From: Hyphomonadaceae bacterium
Lineage (GTDB): Bacteria; Pseudomonadota; Alphaproteobacteria; Caulobacterales; Aquidulcibacteraceae
Reading direction: 5' to 3'
Length of the DNA: 55,414 nucleotides
Assembly (NCBI GenBank): GCA_016791425.1
Contig: JAEUMQ010000022.1
Span: 1 to 55,414, forward strand
In this document: in pieces, positions 54,920 through 55,414 of the stretch
Layout: each line of letters starts with the position of its first letter
How positions within the stretch are numbered: position 1 is the stretch's first letter
Made by a program: the position numbers and the translations under genes
Notes under the pieces: generated by a model
Told to the model about the DNA's origin: nothing
The model's input: the letters and a program-made list of their open reading frames with translations, nothing else
Database searches by the model: none

Positions 54920-55414
54920 TCAGCGCGCGATGAGGATGAACGGCGCCCAATAATACGGATGCGAATAGGGCGCCTGCGCCCGCATCGCGAGCGCGCTTTC
55001 CCGCAGCACGGCCGCCGGCGTCCCGCCCGCGCGCAGCCGCCGGTAGAAGTCCGCCATCAGCACCGAGGCGCCTTCATCGTCCACCGGCCAGAGCGAGACC
55101 ATCGTCGAGCGGGCGCCCGCCCTCAGGAAGGCGCGCGCGATCCCGATCACGCCTTCGCCCGCCACGATGCGCCCAGCGCCGGTATTGCACGCCGACAGCA
55201 CCGCGAGGTCCGCGTTGAGCCGCAGCCGCTCCACTTCGCTCGCCATCAGGTAGCCGTCGTCTTCCGCGGAGGCCGCCAGCGCGATCGCCGGCTCGGGCAG
55301 CCCCAGATCGCCCGCCAGCAGCCCATGTGTCGCGAAGTGCAGATAGCGATAGCCGCCGATCGCTTGCTTGACCGTGGTTTCATCCGCGCGTCCGCCCAGC
55401 AGCACCCGCAGGCC
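54920..55414 (-). CDS. CHAT-domain protein, C-terminal part (cut by window end)
   Basis: Only the last 164 residues are visible. They contain the caspase-like dyad of CHAT domains: His in YLHFATHGLL and Cys in AVLSACNTGAG. RAFLRAGARSTMVSLWPVDDEGA and the closing YYWAPFILI are family hallmarks. CHAT proteins often carry N-terminal TPR repeats and act as proteases in signalling or defence; the upstream part lies beyond the window, so no role is assigned. It ends about 50 bases from metC. Confidence 0.88.
   Translation of the reverse strand, partial: GLRVLLGGRADETTVKQAIGGYRYLHFATHGLLAGDLGLPEPAIALAASAEDDGYLMASEVERLRLNADLAVLSACNTGAGRIVAGEGVIGIARAFLRAGARSTMVSLWPVDDEGASVLMADFYRRLRAGGTPAAVLRESALAMRAQAPYSHPYYWAPFILIAR

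Overview
The window is GC-rich, densely coded bacterial chromosome. Its gene content and order point to an alphaproteobacterium: 5-aminolevulinate synthase (hemA/ALAS) beside hemB, the acpS-lepB-rnc-era block, rpoZ-rsh, nrdR-rib-nusB-thiL, plsX-fabH-ihfA, a cytochrome bc1 assembly chaperone and a leucyl/arginyl-protein transferase. The arrangement most resembles Caulobacterales/Hyphomonadaceae; that placement is an inference from gene order. Most of the window is core housekeeping. No prophage, insertion sequence or CRISPR array was recognised.

Layout. 1-5270: smpB, an Fe-S uracil-DNA glycosylase and NYN nuclease pair on the minus strand, folK, rpoZ and the bifunctional (p)ppGpp enzyme. 5488-8204: a probable secreted trypsin-like protein and a tannase/feruloyl-esterase-type lipoprotein. 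8340-17485: a DUF433/DUF5615 toxin-antitoxin-like pair, recO, parC, a lipoprotein, pdxJ, acpS, lepB, rnc, era, a second DUF433/DUF5615 pair, and a frameshifted gene. 17509-20819: bpt, an unpaired motB, a beta-hydroxyacid dehydrogenase and a receiver-like protein. 20929-23812: hemB followed by a chain of three tiny membrane-protein genes, divergent from hemA across a palindrome-rich intergenic region.

23914-34481: a DUF6898-like gene, glyA, nrdR, a riboflavin operon (reductase-only ribD, ribE, ribB with a degenerate cyclohydrolase II domain, ribH), nusB, a RhuM-family gene wedged between nusB and thiL, an exported protein, and the K+-insensitive H+-pyrophosphatase. 34653-40870: bamE, the bc1 assembly chaperone, plsX, fabH, ihfA, recJ and a small membrane protein. 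40921-44190: two tRNA-Glu genes, a spermidine-synthase-like protein with a Tat-type leader, its probable split-off membrane half, a beta-propeller protein with a C-terminal pentapeptide repeat, and tRNA-Pro. 44275-55414: polyprenol-type glycosyltransferases, a two-subunit molybdenum hydroxylase, an acyl-CoA synthetase, a methyltransferase, a cytochrome P450, cystathionine beta-lyase and the end of a CHAT-domain protein.

The strongest unusual signals are these. Two paralogous toxin-antitoxin-like cassettes sit exactly at the broken era/recO junction. A RhuM-family gene is translationally coupled to thiL and carries a perfect 27-bp palindrome. Three very small membrane-protein genes overlap one another behind hemB. 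Dispersed palindromic repeat elements occur between genes, some overlapping stop codons. The riboflavin operon has lost recognisable deaminase and cyclohydrolase II activities. Most start sites were chosen by reading ribosome binding sites and family N-termini by eye; all functional calls rest on motif recognition, without database searches.
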